A stretch of DNA of 64,000 nucleotides. Source: Candidatus Melainabacteria bacterium. Its GTDB lineage: Bacteria > Cyanobacteriota > Vampirovibrionia > 2-02-FULL-35-15. Both the position numbers and the translations under genes were made by a program. Location of the stretch: the NCBI GenBank assembly GCA_016193285.1, contig JACPSL010000038.1, positions 92,116-156,115 on the forward strand, given 5' to 3'. The notes under the pieces were generated by a model. That model made no database searches and had not been told where the DNA came from. It saw only the letters and a list, made by a program, of their open reading frames with translations. Position 1 is the first letter of the stretch; every line of letters starts with the position of its first letter. Positions 23,899 through 33,578 of the stretch are shown piece after piece.

Positions 23899-24949
23899 GC
23901 AAGTAAAAGAAGCTTTATCAAAAGTAAAAGATCCTGAGCTAAATAGAGATCTTGTTGCTCTTAACATGTTGAGAGATATAAAGCTAGGCGGAGATAAAAT
24001 TTCTTTTACTGTTGTTCTTACTACTCCTGCTTGCCCATTAAAAAATGTTATTGAAGATGATTGTAAGAAAGTTCTTACCAAAATTGGGTTTAAAGTAGAA
24101 AATATAAAAATTAATATAACAAGTGAAGTCCGCAAGCATGGGATTGTTAGCAAAGAGCCCTTACAAGGAATAAACCAAATTATTGCAATTAGCTCTGGTA
24201 AAGGCGGAGTAGGCAAAACTACTGTTTCAGTTAACATTGCAATTGCACTTTGTAAGATGGATGCAAGAGTTGGTTTACTTGATGCTGACATTACAGGCCC
24301 AAATGTACCTTTAATGATGGGGGATTCAGAACCACCAAAAGTAGAAAACGCAAAAATAATTCCAAAAGAAAACCATGGTATTAAATACATTTCAATGGGA
24401 GTACTTGTACCTGCTGAGCAGCCTGTAATTTGGAGAGGACCAATGCTTGATGGAGTAATTAAACAATTTTTAAGGGATGTAATTTGGGGAGAACTTGATT
24501 ATTTAATTATAGATTTACCTCCAGGAACTGGAGATGCCCAGCTTACTACTTGCCAGGCAGTTCCACTTGCAGGAGGAGTAATAGTTACTACACCTCAAGA
24601 TGTTGCATTACTTGATAGTAGAAAATCTGTAAACATGTTTAAACAATTAAAAGTACCTATTCTTGGTGTAATTGAAAATATGAGTTATTTTATTTGCCCA
24701 AAATGTAATGAAAAAACAGAAATATTTAGCTATGGTGGAGGAGAACAAGCTGCAAAAAATCTTAATGTTCCTTTCTTAGGCAGAATACCAATTGAACTTG
24801 AAGTTAGAATTGGTGGAGATAGCGGAAGACCAATTACAGGAGTTAATCCAAATCATCCAATCTCAAAAGTTTTTAAAGAAGTAGCCAGTCAAGTTGCAGC
24901 AAGCTCATCGGTAGCTACAATGAATACACAGCAGAGAAATAAAGAATAG
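23888..24949 (+). CDS. apbC: Mrp/NBP35-family Fe-S cluster carrier ATPase
   Basis: A 353-residue P-loop protein of the MinD/Mrp superfamily involved in iron-sulfur cluster delivery. Residues 1-90 form a MIP18 (DUF59)-type domain ('ALSKVKDPELNRDLVAL'). The deviant Walker A motif 'SSGKGGVGKTTVSVNIA' lies near 100-116, followed by 'LLDADITGPNVPLMMG', 'LIIDLPPGTGDAQLT' and the cluster-binding CxxC in 'ICPKCNEKTE'. The ATG overlaps the asd stop region. The domain layout is that of the bacterial Mrp proteins. Confidence 0.93.
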   Translation: MNIEQVKEALSKVKDPELNRDLVALNMLRDIKLGGDKISFTVVLTTPACPLKNVIEDDCKKVLTKIGFKVENIKINITSEVRKHGIVSKEPLQGINQIIAISSGKGGVGKTTVSVNIAIALCKMDARVGLLDADITGPNVPLMMGDSEPPKVENAKIIPKENHGIKYISMGVLVPAEQPVIWRGPMLDGVIKQFLRDVIWGELDYLIIDLPPGTGDAQLTTCQAVPLAGGVIVTTPQDVALLDSRKSVNMFKQLKVPILGVIENMSYFICPKCNEKTEIFSYGGGEQAAKNLNVPFLGRIPIELEVRIGGDSGRPITGVNPNHPISKVFKEVASQVAASSSVATMNTQQRNKE

Positions 24950-25014
24950 TTTCTTTCATAACATCATTATGGAAAAAGCACTTTAGGTTGTTATAGAATT
25001 AGCTTAATTTAAAC

Positions 25015-27153
25015 ATGAGTTTAGTAAGTAAAGTTCTACCTTTTGTCAGGCAATGTTTTATCAACAGGCCAGATAATAATTCAATAGATAGATACTGGCC
25101 AGAAGAGCCTGTTGATAGAAGAGCATTTTTAAAATCTACACCAGGAGCTGTTCTTGCTGCAGGTTCAATCTTTTCTTGTAAATTACAAGCAGCAGAGCCA
25201 AGTAAACCACAAGAAAGACTCAAATCAAATCCGCTAATTGATCCACGCTTTATAAAACTTGCTAGAGAAAATCCTGATACTTATTTTGCAATGGAGTTCT
25301 TACAATCTCAAGCTTACATTCCAACTGTTGAAGATATAAAAATCGCACTTTCTGGTCAAGAGACTTGGTATGCGTATGGAGTTGGTAAAAACCCAAATGT
25401 AAGCGATGAGGATTTTAAAATGCTGCTTAAAGAAGCTCATGAAAAGACAAGCACAAAACTTGCTTTCGGAGTATTCCAGAACAAAAAAAATAAAGTTACA
25501 CCAGAGTTACAAAAAGAACTGCGAGAAACAGTAACTAGTTCAACACCTAATAAATACAATAATACAAGGGCAACAATAATAGCAATGCATCCTACTTGGA
25601 TAATGGAAGATAGCGACATAAAAATTGCGCTTAGTGGCAAAGCTCATTGGTTTATATTCTGGCTTACACAAAATCCAACACTTGGCAAGCAACTGTCAAG
25701 AGAAGACTTAAAGAAGTTTCAAGATTTTATCATATGTCATCCTAATGATGGCTACCTTTCAGCAGGGTTTCCACAAAATTCAGCATGTGAGTTTGATGAG
25801 GGCTTGATAAAGACCATAAGAAATAACCCTACAGGTTGGGCTAGTCATGCAGCTTTAAGAAATAAAAAATATCCAATTACAAATTGGGAGAAAATGTATT
25901 CACTATGTAACCCTAATAGTTCTCTTGCAAGCGGATTAACACAAACTCCTTATTACTTTGGAGAGAAATCTTACACAATTACTGATTCTGAAAAAGACAT
26001 AGCAATGAAACTCTTCCGTAGTAAGTATGCATACAGAATTACAAGGGATGAAAATTGTAAAATTCTTGCACAACACAAAGAGTTTATAAGACAAAGCCTT
26101 GATCATGCAAATAGTGCTTTTGCAATAGGGGTTGCTCAAAACCTGCAATCCTTGGTTGATGAAGATGATCTGAAATGGATTATAAAGAACCAAGCCAATG
26201 CAAATACAAACTATGCATATGAAGTAGGGCTAAGACTTAGTTATGATCAAGTTAACACAAAGAAGTTTGAAACAAAACTAGGAACAAAAACTGAATCTAT
26301 GACAATAAAAGAAGCTGTAACAAGTTATTTGGTTGATACTGCTTTTGCTGAAGCAGTAGTACAAAACATTAACTTTTCAGAAGAAGCTACCAATGTAAAA
26401 GACAATACAGTAAGCTATGAAGTCCCAAAAACTTACAAGAGATTAGCCAGAGATGCTTATAACCACACTAGATTTGCAGCTGGTTTAATTCAAAATCCTG
26501 ACTATGGAGAGATGGAAGAAGAAGATATTAAAGCTGCAACCTCCTTAGATAGCAGGTTTGCATACTATGTAGCAAAACTTCTTAAGAAAGAACAAATTAC
26601 AGAAGCTATAGAAAAATATGCTCTGTCAAAACCAAACAGTAATTTTACACTTGGATTATTTGAAAATGAAAATTACACAGCAAGTGAAAAATTTAGAGAA
26701 CTAATAAAAGTAAAATCGAAAGATTACATTGCATATCAACTAGCAATGAGAAGAGCATATGAAGTTACATATAAAGACAAACAATTTGCATTTGAAAATC
26801 CAAACTCTCATCTTGCTTATGGACTCGGACAAAACAAGAGCTGGGGTAAAGTAACTAAGCAAGAAAAGATTTGGTGCATGAAAAATCCTAAAACTTTACT
26901 TGCAAAAGCACTTGCAAGTAATATAGATTGTTATGAATTTGAAGATAACGCAAAATTAGAAAAAGAATTTTTTGAAGGAGATTCAAACAATTTAAAAACT
27001 CCTTTTGCTAATGAAATAGCAATAAGAGAAGATTATCCAATTGGAGTTGATGATATTAAACGTCTTGAAGAAAATCTTCCTACTTTATACGGGCTTGGAC
27101 TTAGACTAAATCCACAAAATCCAACTTCACTTTATAAATCTTTGTTAAGATAG
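25015..27153 (+). CDS. Tat-exported protein built of about twenty ~30-residue helical repeats
   Basis: A 712-residue protein of unknown family. A twin-arginine signal lies at residues 33-60: 'DRRAFLKSTPGAVLAAGS' followed by 'IFSCKLQAAE'. From about residue 75 to the end the protein consists of roughly twenty diverged units of 28-36 residues. The consensus is NPxSxFAxGLxQN followed by an acidic helix with 'EDIK', as in 'NPNSHLAYGLGQN', 'HTRFAAGLIQNPDYGEMEEE' and 'ANSAFAIGVAQN'. A helical solenoid in the periplasm is likely. It ends 5 nt before proS, so the two genes may be cotranscribed. I find no match to TPR, Sel1, HEAT or DUF4116 repeats by eye. Confidence 0.8.
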   Translation: MSLVSKVLPFVRQCFINRPDNNSIDRYWPEEPVDRRAFLKSTPGAVLAAGSIFSCKLQAAEPSKPQERLKSNPLIDPRFIKLARENPDTYFAMEFLQSQAYIPTVEDIKIALSGQETWYAYGVGKNPNVSDEDFKMLLKEAHEKTSTKLAFGVFQNKKNKVTPELQKELRETVTSSTPNKYNNTRATIIAMHPTWIMEDSDIKIALSGKAHWFIFWLTQNPTLGKQLSREDLKKFQDFIICHPNDGYLSAGFPQNSACEFDEGLIKTIRNNPTGWASHAALRNKKYPITNWEKMYSLCNPNSSLASGLTQTPYYFGEKSYTITDSEKDIAMKLFRSKYAYRITRDENCKILAQHKEFIRQSLDHANSAFAIGVAQNLQSLVDEDDLKWIIKNQANANTNYAYEVGLRLSYDQVNTKKFETKLGTKTESMTIKEAVTSYLVDTAFAEAVVQNINFSEEATNVKDNTVSYEVPKTYKRLARDAYNHTRFAAGLIQNPDYGEMEEEDIKAATSLDSRFAYYVAKLLKKEQITEAIEKYALSKPNSNFTLGLFENENYTASEKFRELIKVKSKDYIAYQLAMRRAYEVTYKDKQFAFENPNSHLAYGLGQNKSWGKVTKQEKIWCMKNPKTLLAKALASNIDCYEFEDNAKLEKEFFEGDSNNLKTPFANEIAIREDYPIGVDDIKRLEENLPTLYGLGLRLNPQNPTSLYKSLLR

Positions 27154-27158
27154 ATCTG

Positions 27159-28595
27159 ATGTCTAAAATAGATAATTCTGATCAAGGTGAAAGTTTACTT
27201 TCAGAGTTAGCACTTAAAGCAGAACTAGCAGATTATTCTCCTATAAAAGGCTGCATGGTTATAAGACCATATGGTTATGCAATCTGGGAGCAAGTTCAAG
27301 CTGCTCTTGACAAAATGATTAAAGAAACTGGACATGAAAATGCATACTTCCCGCTTTTTATTCCAGAAAGTTTTTTAAAAAAAGAAGCTGAGCATGTAAA
27401 AGGCTTTGCTCCTGAATGTGCTGTTGTTACTTATGGAGGAGGTAAAGAACTTGAAGAAAAACTAGTCATAAGACCAACTTCTGAAACAATTATTAATTAT
27501 ATGTTTAGTAAATGGATTCAGTCATATAGAGATCTACCACTACTAATAAATCAATGGGCAAACATAGTACGCTGGGAAATGAGAACAAGACTTTTTTTAA
27601 GAACTACTGAATTTCTTTGGCAAGAAGGGCATACTGCACATGCTACTTATGAAGATGCTGAAGCTGAAGCTAGAAAAATGTTAGATGTTTACAAAACTTT
27701 AAGTGAAGAATATTTAGCTGTTCCAGTAATTGAAGGAATTAAAACAGAAAGTCAAAGATTTGCAGGTGCTGTGACTACATATTGTATTGAAGGCTTAATG
27801 AAAGATGGAAAAGCACTACAAATGGGGACTTCGCATTATTTAGGACAAAATTTTGCAAAAGCATTTGATACAAAATTTCAGGATCAAAATGGAGAGCTTC
27901 AATATGTCCACCAAACAAGCTGGGGGGTTTCAACCCGCTTAATTGGTGCGATAATAATGACCCACCATGATGAAAAAGGACTAAAACTTCCTCCTAAAAT
28001 TGCCCCTATTCAAATAATTATTGTCCCAATTTATAAGGATCAGTCTGAAAAAGATTTGGTTTTTAAGAAATGTAAAGAACTAGAAAAAGAATTAAAAACA
28101 GCTTTCAGGATAAAAATTGATGAGAGAGATCAATACAGTCCTGGCTGGAAGTTTAATTACTGGGAAGTCAAAGGAGTTCCAATTCGCATTAATTTAGGCC
28201 CAAAGGATATTACAAATAATGCCATTGAAATAGTAAGAAGAGATACAAATGAAAAATTTAAAAATGTACCACAGCAAAATCTAATACAGTATTTATTGAG
28301 GTTGTCAACTGAGATTCAAGAGAATCTGTTTAGACAAACATTAGAATTCCAAAGAAAAAACACTTTTATAGCAAAAGATGAAAAAGAATTCCTTGAAAAA
28401 ATAAATAAAGGAGGGTTTTTAATTTCATTTTGGTGTGAAAAGACACAATGTGAGGAAGACTTAAAACAAAAAACAAAAGCAACTATAAGATGCATTCCAT
28501 TTAAATTGCCAGTTGACTGTATGGAAAAAGAAGGTTATTGTATCGTATGTAATCAAAAAGCAAAATTAAAGGTGATTTTTGCAAAAGCATATTAA
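27159..28595 (+). CDS. proS: Proline--tRNA ligase (short, archaeal/eukaryotic type)
   Basis: A 478-residue class II aminoacyl-tRNA synthetase. Motif 1 lies around 'GCMVIRPYGYAIWEQVQ', motif 2 is 'RWEMRTRLFLRTTEFLWQEG', and motif 3 is near 'HQTSWGVSTRLIGAIIMTHH'. There is no inserted editing domain between motifs 2 and 3, which marks the archaeal/eukaryotic-like ProS. The C-terminal part has the anticodon-binding domain and a final zinc-like module ('CEKTQCEEDLK', 'YCIVCNQKAKLKVIF'). It follows the repeat protein closely. Confidence 0.95.
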   Translation: MSKIDNSDQGESLLSELALKAELADYSPIKGCMVIRPYGYAIWEQVQAALDKMIKETGHENAYFPLFIPESFLKKEAEHVKGFAPECAVVTYGGGKELEEKLVIRPTSETIINYMFSKWIQSYRDLPLLINQWANIVRWEMRTRLFLRTTEFLWQEGHTAHATYEDAEAEARKMLDVYKTLSEEYLAVPVIEGIKTESQRFAGAVTTYCIEGLMKDGKALQMGTSHYLGQNFAKAFDTKFQDQNGELQYVHQTSWGVSTRLIGAIIMTHHDEKGLKLPPKIAPIQIIIVPIYKDQSEKDLVFKKCKELEKELKTAFRIKIDERDQYSPGWKFNYWEVKGVPIRINLGPKDITNNAIEIVRRDTNEKFKNVPQQNLIQYLLRLSTEIQENLFRQTLEFQRKNTFIAKDEKEFLEKINKGGFLISFWCEKTQCEEDLKQKTKATIRCIPFKLPVDCMEKEGYCIVCNQKAKLKVIFAKAY

Positions 28596-28616
28596 AGATA
28601 AGACGAAGGAGAAATT

Positions 28617-29393
28617 ATGGCAGTAGAAGCACCAATTCCAGACATGGCTTTAAATCCTTCTCAAGAATCACCATGGAAAATTTTAATTGTAGATGATGAA
28701 GCTGCAATTAGAAGAATAGTTGCTTTCAGGCTTCAACAAAAAGGTTATCAAATCATAACTGCAACAAATGGTGTTGAAGCTTTAGATTTGTTTAATCAAT
28801 TGTTACCTGATTTAGTAATAGTAGATTTAATGTTGCCTGAAATGGGAGGGTTTGAATTAACTGAACAAATTAGAAAAAAATCATATGTGCCATTAATTAT
28901 TCTCTCAGCAGCAACTGATGAACCTAGCATTATTAAAGGGCTTGAATTAGGAGCTGATGACTTTGTTAAAAAACCGTTTAGTCCTCTTGAACTTGAAATA
29001 AGAATAAAAGGACTTTTAGATCGTATTGGCAGGGTTCACCCACAAGAAGAACAAATTCAAAACCAAAATTCAAACGCAGGACAGATAATTTTAATTGAAG
29101 ATATAAAAATTGATGTAGCTAAAAGGCAGGTTTTTAGAAAAGGACAAAGAGTTCATTTAACTGAAAAAGAATTTGCTTTGCTTGAAACACTTGTTAAATA
29201 TTCTGGAGAACCAATGACCCACGAACAATTGTTAGAAGAAGCTTGGGGATTTCCAGTTAGAACCCAGTCTGATGTTTATATTGTAAGAACACATGTCAGT
29301 AGACTAAGAAGTAAATTAGAAGATAACCCAGATGAACCAACTTTAATCCAAACCGTCAGAGGAATAGGGTATAAGTTGCCTAAAGTAAGTTAA
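28617..29393 (+). CDS. OmpR/PhoB-family response regulator, RpaB-like
   Basis: A 258-residue DNA-binding regulator. The receiver domain starts near residue 20 ('KILIVDDEAAIRRIV') with phospho-acceptor Asp70 in 'LVIVDLMLPEMGGFEL' and Lys in 'DDFVKKPFSPLELEIR'. The winged-helix output domain covers about 155-255: 'LTEKEFALLETLVKYSGEP', 'REQ'-like 'THEQLLEEAWGF', 'VYIVRTHVSRLRSKL' and 'IQTVRGIGYKL'. The wording 'VRTHVSRLRSKLEDNP' is very like cyanobacterial RpaB, a regulator of stress genes. A strong GGAGA ribosome site precedes the ATG. No kinase gene is adjacent. Confidence 0.93.
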   Translation: MAVEAPIPDMALNPSQESPWKILIVDDEAAIRRIVAFRLQQKGYQIITATNGVEALDLFNQLLPDLVIVDLMLPEMGGFELTEQIRKKSYVPLIILSAATDEPSIIKGLELGADDFVKKPFSPLELEIRIKGLLDRIGRVHPQEEQIQNQNSNAGQIILIEDIKIDVAKRQVFRKGQRVHLTEKEFALLETLVKYSGEPMTHEQLLEEAWGFPVRTQSDVYIVRTHVSRLRSKLEDNPDEPTLIQTVRGIGYKLPKVS

Positions 29394-29414
29394 TCAATTT
29401 TTAAACTAATTAAT

Positions 29415-30428
29415 ATGTACTCAAAGAAATTTTTAAATTTCTTTTTTCTTTTATTATTGATCATTTCTTTTACTTCTTGTTCTATAAAGAAAAACAAATA
29501 CCAGTTCTTTAAGAAGGGCCCTATTAAGGTAGCACTTGTATTATCAGGGCCAGTTAATGACTCATCTTGGAATGAACAAGCCTATAGTGGGTTAAAAAGA
29601 TTTCAAGCTAATTACATGTCTATGATAGCTGTTGTAGACAAAGTTAACTTAGATGAAGCACAAGAAGTATTTCATGGCTTAGCAAAAAGAAAATTTAATC
29701 TTGTAATTGCTAATGGATATGAATATGAACTTGTTTTAAAAAAAGCTGCCCGCCTGTTTCCTAAAACATTTTTTTGTGTCATTGGTGGAGAGGTAGGTAA
29801 AGAACCTAATTTGTGCTCATTTAATTTTAAGGATGAACAATATGGATATTTAATCGGAGTTGCAGCAGGGTTAAATACTTCAACGAACAAAGTTGGAATT
29901 GTTGTGGGGAAAAAGCTTCCATCAATTGAAAGAACAATAATTGGTATGAGAAAAGGACTAAAATCTGTTAACCCAAAAGCTGACTTAGTTGTTTCTTACA
30001 TAAACACTTATAACGATATTACAAAAGGCAGAGAAGCAGGCATTGCACAAATTAATACTGGTGTAGATGTTATAACTCATCTTGCAGATATAAGCGGTGT
30101 TGGTGTTATTAAAGCTGCAGAAGAACTAGACATATCTGCAATTGGCGCAATAACTGATGAGCATGATTTAGCACCAAGTACAGTTTTAACAAGTGGAATT
30201 GAAGATGTTTCACAGCTTGCATATTTAGTTTCCGAATATTACTTTGAACACATACTGGAACCAAGAATTTATAGTTTTGGACTAAGGCACCAAGTAATAG
30301 ATTTAACACCAAGCTATGGAAACATAGAACCAACTACAGAAGCAAAGATAAACAGAATTAAAGGACATTTAACAGATTTAGAGACTGCATATGAAAAACA
30401 ATTAGAAGAAAGAGGAAAGAAGAGATGA
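29415..30428 (+). CDS. BMP family ABC-transporter substrate-binding lipoprotein (PnrA-like)
   Basis: A 337-residue lipoprotein. The signal ends in the lipobox 'ISFTSC' with Cys22. The mature protein has the Bmp/PnrA periplasmic binding-protein fold: 'VALVLSGPVNDSSWNEQAYS', 'LVIANGYEYELVLKKAARLF', 'DEQYGYLIGVAAGLNT', 'KVGIVVGKKLPSIERTIIGM' and 'GVDVITHLADISGVGVIKA'. Members bind nucleosides and deliver them to an ABC importer. No permease or ATPase gene is beside it. It follows the RpaB-like regulator by 21 nt, and its 3' end overlaps the convergent PLP-enzyme gene by 27 bp. Confidence 0.9.
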   Translation: MYSKKFLNFFFLLLLIISFTSCSIKKNKYQFFKKGPIKVALVLSGPVNDSSWNEQAYSGLKRFQANYMSMIAVVDKVNLDEAQEVFHGLAKRKFNLVIANGYEYELVLKKAARLFPKTFFCVIGGEVGKEPNLCSFNFKDEQYGYLIGVAAGLNTSTNKVGIVVGKKLPSIERTIIGMRKGLKSVNPKADLVVSYINTYNDITKGREAGIAQINTGVDVITHLADISGVGVIKAAEELDISAIGAITDEHDLAPSTVLTSGIEDVSQLAYLVSEYYFEHILEPRIYSFGLRHQVIDLTPSYGNIEPTTEAKINRIKGHLTDLETAYEKQLEERGKKR

Positions 30429-31655
30429 GATTACATATCTTGTATGAAAGTAATTAAGTCCTCCCTGCCAATATAAAATATAAGGTTCACGTAAAGGTCC
30501 ATCACAAGAAAGTTCAATTGTTGAGCCTTCAATAAAAGTACCACCAGCCATTATTATCTCATCTTCATACCCTGGTAATTTACAAGGTACTGGAGTCAAG
30601 TAACTATTTACTGGACTATGAGACTGAACAAATTTACAAATCTTTTCTAGAAGCAATTTCTCTTTTAGTTTTATTGCAACTACAACATCAGTTTTTAAGT
30701 CAGCTGGAGATGGATTTACCTCATATCCTTTTTCCTGAAAAACATAACTTACTAAAGAAATGCCTTTTAAAACCTGACATACAACATGAGGAGCAAAAAA
30801 CAATCCTTGAAAGATTGTTCTAGTTAAATCAAACATACTACCGCCAGCTTCAGCAATACCAGGTGCAGTAAGTCTTGATGCTGCTAAATGAACAAGATCT
30901 TTTCTTCCTGCAATATAACCACCGCCTGGAACAATTCCTCCTCCAATATTTTTTATAAGTGAACCACAAATTAAGTCAGCACCAACATCAGTAGGTTCGA
31001 GTTCTTCAGTAAACTCACCAAAACAATTATCAACAAAACAAATAATATTTTTATTTATCTCTTTTACAACTGAGATTATTTTTTTTATATCAGAAATAGT
31101 AAGTGATTTTCTGTAGTGGTAACCTTTTGATCTTTGAATAAAAACCATTTTTGTTTTTTTTGAAACATATTGAGGTATTGCATTTGTATCAACATCAAAA
31201 TTATTTTTTAATGGGATTTCTTTGTAGATCACACCATGATCTCTCAAGGAACCATTTTTATTTTTAATGCCAATGACCTCATGCAACGTATCATATGGTT
31301 CTCCACTAACAGAAACAAGTTCATCACCAGGTCTTAGGCAGCCAAAAAAACAACATGAAATAGCATGTGTTCCTGAAACAAAATGTGGTCTTACAATAGC
31401 ACTTTCTGTACTAAATATCCGGGCAAAAATTTGATCTAACTTTTGTCTTCCTAAATCATCATGTCCGTATCCAGTTACCCAGCTAAAATGCTCCTCACCT
31501 AATTTGTTCTCAATTAACGCACTTAATACTTTTTTGGAATTTTTTTCCTCAACATCTTCAACAGATTTAAAATATTCTGCAAGATATTTTTCACCATTTT
31601 CAATCAATGGTGATGTCTCGGTTTCTAATTTTCTAATTCCCCCAATAGTGCCCAT
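30402..31655 (-). CDS. Methionine gamma-lyase family (aluminium-resistance type) PLP enzyme
   Basis: A 417-residue fold-type I PLP-dependent protein of the Alum_res family. Recognisable stretches are 'YGHDDLGRQKLDQIFARIF', 'VRPHFVSGTHAIS', 'RSKGYHYRKSLTI', 'FVDNCFGEFTEELEPTDVGA' and the PLP-lysine region 'GSLIKNIGGGIVPGGGYIAG'. The reaction of this family is poorly known; a lyase acting on sulfur amino acids is suggested by homology. The ATG at 31655 lies inside the miaB 3' end (31-bp overlap), so the two genes are coupled. The 3' end overlaps the BMP lipoprotein gene. Confidence 0.9.
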   Translation of the reverse strand: MGTIGGIRKLETETSPLIENGEKYLAEYFKSVEDVEEKNSKKVLSALIENKLGEEHFSWVTGYGHDDLGRQKLDQIFARIFSTESAIVRPHFVSGTHAISCCFFGCLRPGDELVSVSGEPYDTLHEVIGIKNKNGSLRDHGVIYKEIPLKNNFDVDTNAIPQYVSKKTKMVFIQRSKGYHYRKSLTISDIKKIISVVKEINKNIICFVDNCFGEFTEELEPTDVGADLICGSLIKNIGGGIVPGGGYIAGRKDLVHLAASRLTAPGIAEAGGSMFDLTRTIFQGLFFAPHVVCQVLKGISLVSYVFQEKGYEVNPSPADLKTDVVVAIKLKEKLLLEKICKFVQSHSPVNSYLTPVPCKLPGYEDEIIMAGGTFIEGSTIELSCDGPLREPYILYWQGGLNYFHTRYVISSLLSSFF

Positions 31656-32983
31656 GGATTTGCTTTTGTAATTTTTACAGTTATTAATTTCCCAACAAGG
31701 TTTGTATCACCATCGAAATTAACAATCTTATTTCTTCTTGTTCTGCCTGTCAAGCGATTTTTGTTTTTTTCGCTTTTACCTTCCACTAATATCTCTTGAA
31801 CAGTATTTAAATACTTTTTATTTTTCTTTTCTAATACATCATTAATTACTTGATTTAAATACTTAAGCCTTTCATTTTTTTCTTCTTCTGAAATCTGATC
31901 ATTCCAGGTTGCACTTGGAGTATTTGGTCTTGGGGAATATGCTGCTGTATTACATGCATCAAATTCTAGCTCTTGAATTATTTTAACTGTATTTAAAAAT
32001 TGTTCATATGTTTCTCCGGGGAAACCTACTATAAAATCACTTGTAATAGCTGCATCTGGAATTTTTGATTTAATTTTTTCTACCATTTTTTTATATTTAT
32101 CTACTGAATAAGCTCTTGCCATATGCTTTAAGACATTATTATCACCAGATTGCATTGGAATGTGAAAATATTCACAAGCCTTTGAAAGTTCAGCAACAGC
32201 ATCAATTAATTCACTAGTTACATAAAAAGGATGCCCAGTTAAAAATCTAATTCTTTCAATACCTTTTACATTGTGAACAAACCTCATTAACTTTTCAAGT
32301 GAGTACTCTGAATTAACTGGAATATAACCAAATGTTGCTTTTTCTTTTGAATAATTTAACGAGAGATCATATCCATATGCTGTAACATTTTGTCCAAGTA
32401 ATGTAACTTCTTTAAAACCTTCCTCAGCTAGTTTCTTGATCTCTTTTAAAATATCTTCTGGCCTTCTGCTCTTTTCTCTTCCTCTTACGCGCGGAACTGT
32501 GCAGTAAGTACAGTTAAAATTACATCCAAGAATTACATTTATCCATGCAGTAACTTTTGTTTGTCTAATTACTGGAAGTTCAGGAAGCTCATAAGGAAGT
32601 TCTTCTTTTATTTTACAGATCCTTTCACCACACTCTGCTTGTTTAATAAGCTCTGGGAGCTCATGAATATTGTTAGTGCCAAAGACAATATCTACAAAAG
32701 GGAATTTAGACTGTAGCCATTCTTTTTTATCTTGAGCAACACAACCACCAATTCCAACTAACAAATTTGGTTTGTGCTTTTTTTTACCTGCAACAATTCC
32801 AAGGTGTCCATATAATTTTTTATTTGCTGCTTCACGAACAGTACATGTATTAAAAAGAACAAGATCTGCGCTATCAATATCCTCTGTAAGTTTGTAATTA
32901 ATTTCATCAAGCAGCCCAATCATATGTTCACTATCTGCTTTATTCATCTGGCACCCAAAGGTCTCTAAGTAGACACGTTTCAT
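31625..32983 (-). CDS. miaB: tRNA-2-methylthio-N6-dimethylallyladenosine synthase MiaB
   Basis: A 452-residue radical-SAM methylthiotransferase that modifies A37 of tRNAs. The N-terminal UPF0004 domain has three cluster cysteines ('LETFGCQMNKADSEHM', 'FNTCTVREAA', 'GGCVAQ'). The radical-SAM motif is 'CNFNCTYC' at about residue 155 followed by 'TVPRVRGREKSRRPEDI'. A C-terminal TRAM domain closes the protein ('NRLTGRTRRNKIVNF'). Length and order match MiaB rather than MtaB or RimO. It is upstream of the PLP enzyme and downstream of def on the same strand. Confidence 0.96.
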   Translation of the reverse strand: MKRVYLETFGCQMNKADSEHMIGLLDEINYKLTEDIDSADLVLFNTCTVREAANKKLYGHLGIVAGKKKHKPNLLVGIGGCVAQDKKEWLQSKFPFVDIVFGTNNIHELPELIKQAECGERICKIKEELPYELPELPVIRQTKVTAWINVILGCNFNCTYCTVPRVRGREKSRRPEDILKEIKKLAEEGFKEVTLLGQNVTAYGYDLSLNYSKEKATFGYIPVNSEYSLEKLMRFVHNVKGIERIRFLTGHPFYVTSELIDAVAELSKACEYFHIPMQSGDNNVLKHMARAYSVDKYKKMVEKIKSKIPDAAITSDFIVGFPGETYEQFLNTVKIIQELEFDACNTAAYSPRPNTPSATWNDQISEEEKNERLKYLNQVINDVLEKKNKKYLNTVQEILVEGKSEKNKNRLTGRTRRNKIVNFDGDTNLVGKLITVKITKANPWALLGELEN

Positions 32984-33001
32984 GGACGTAATTATAACTT
33001 A

Positions 33002-33502
33002 TCAATATCTTACCCTTCTAAACAAATCACTAGCAGGATTTGCAATCTTATCTAAGAAAAGTATTCCATTTAAATGATCTATTTCATGTTGGATTGCATG
33101 TGCTTCGAAGTTCTTTGTAGATAGTGTTCTGGTTTTACCTTTTATATCCTGATAAGCTACAACAATTTTCATAGCTCTTTTTACATTTGCAGTGAAATCT
33201 GGGATGCTTAAACATCCTTCACGAACTATTTTGAAATCTGATGATGCAAGAATTCGAGGATTGATTAAAATTAGTAAACCATTATTTGGATGTGGTTTTC
33301 TTGCTCTTGAAATATCAACAAAAGTTATTCTTTGTAAATTTCCTACTTGTGGTGCTGAAAGACCTACACAAAATTTGTAGTTTTGCAAAGTCTCAATACC
33401 ATTTTTTATAAATGCTTCTAAAGAAGAATCAAAAGATATTACTTCTTTTGAAACTTGTTTTAAGATTGGATCAGGATATTTGTGGACTTGTAAAATTGGC
33501 AT
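33002..33502 (-). CDS. def: Peptide deformylase
   Basis: A 166-residue metalloprotease that removes the formyl group from nascent proteins. All three motifs are visible: 'GLSAPQVG' (Ser in place of the usual Ala), 'EGCLSIPD' with the metal cysteine, and 'HAIQHEIDHLNGILF' with both metal histidines. I chose ATG 33502 ('MPILQVHKYPDPILKQV'), the normal family start. The open frame continues upstream to 33592, but those residues come from a palindromic spacer and overlap the ACT-protein gene. It is followed by miaB on the same strand. Confidence 0.95.
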   Translation of the reverse strand: MPILQVHKYPDPILKQVSKEVISFDSSLEAFIKNGIETLQNYKFCVGLSAPQVGNLQRITFVDISRARKPHPNNGLLILINPRILASSDFKIVREGCLSIPDFTANVKRAMKIVVAYQDIKGKTRTLSTKNFEAHAIQHEIDHLNGILFLDKIANPASDLFRRVRY

Positions 33503-33527
33503 ATTCTTTATTGTTATCGACGTTAGA

Positions 33528-33550
33528 AGGGCAGGATAAATCCTGTCCCT
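33528..33550. repeat. Palindrome of the AGGG(A)CAGGAT type between ACT gene and def
   Basis: 'AGGGCAGGAT' and 'ATCCTGTCCCT' pair across a two-base centre with a one-base bulge. It lies in the 5' leader of def. A related palindrome is at 34222-34246. Confidence 0.8.
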
Positions 33551-33578
33551 GCAGCTACCATAACAATTTATCTGCAAC

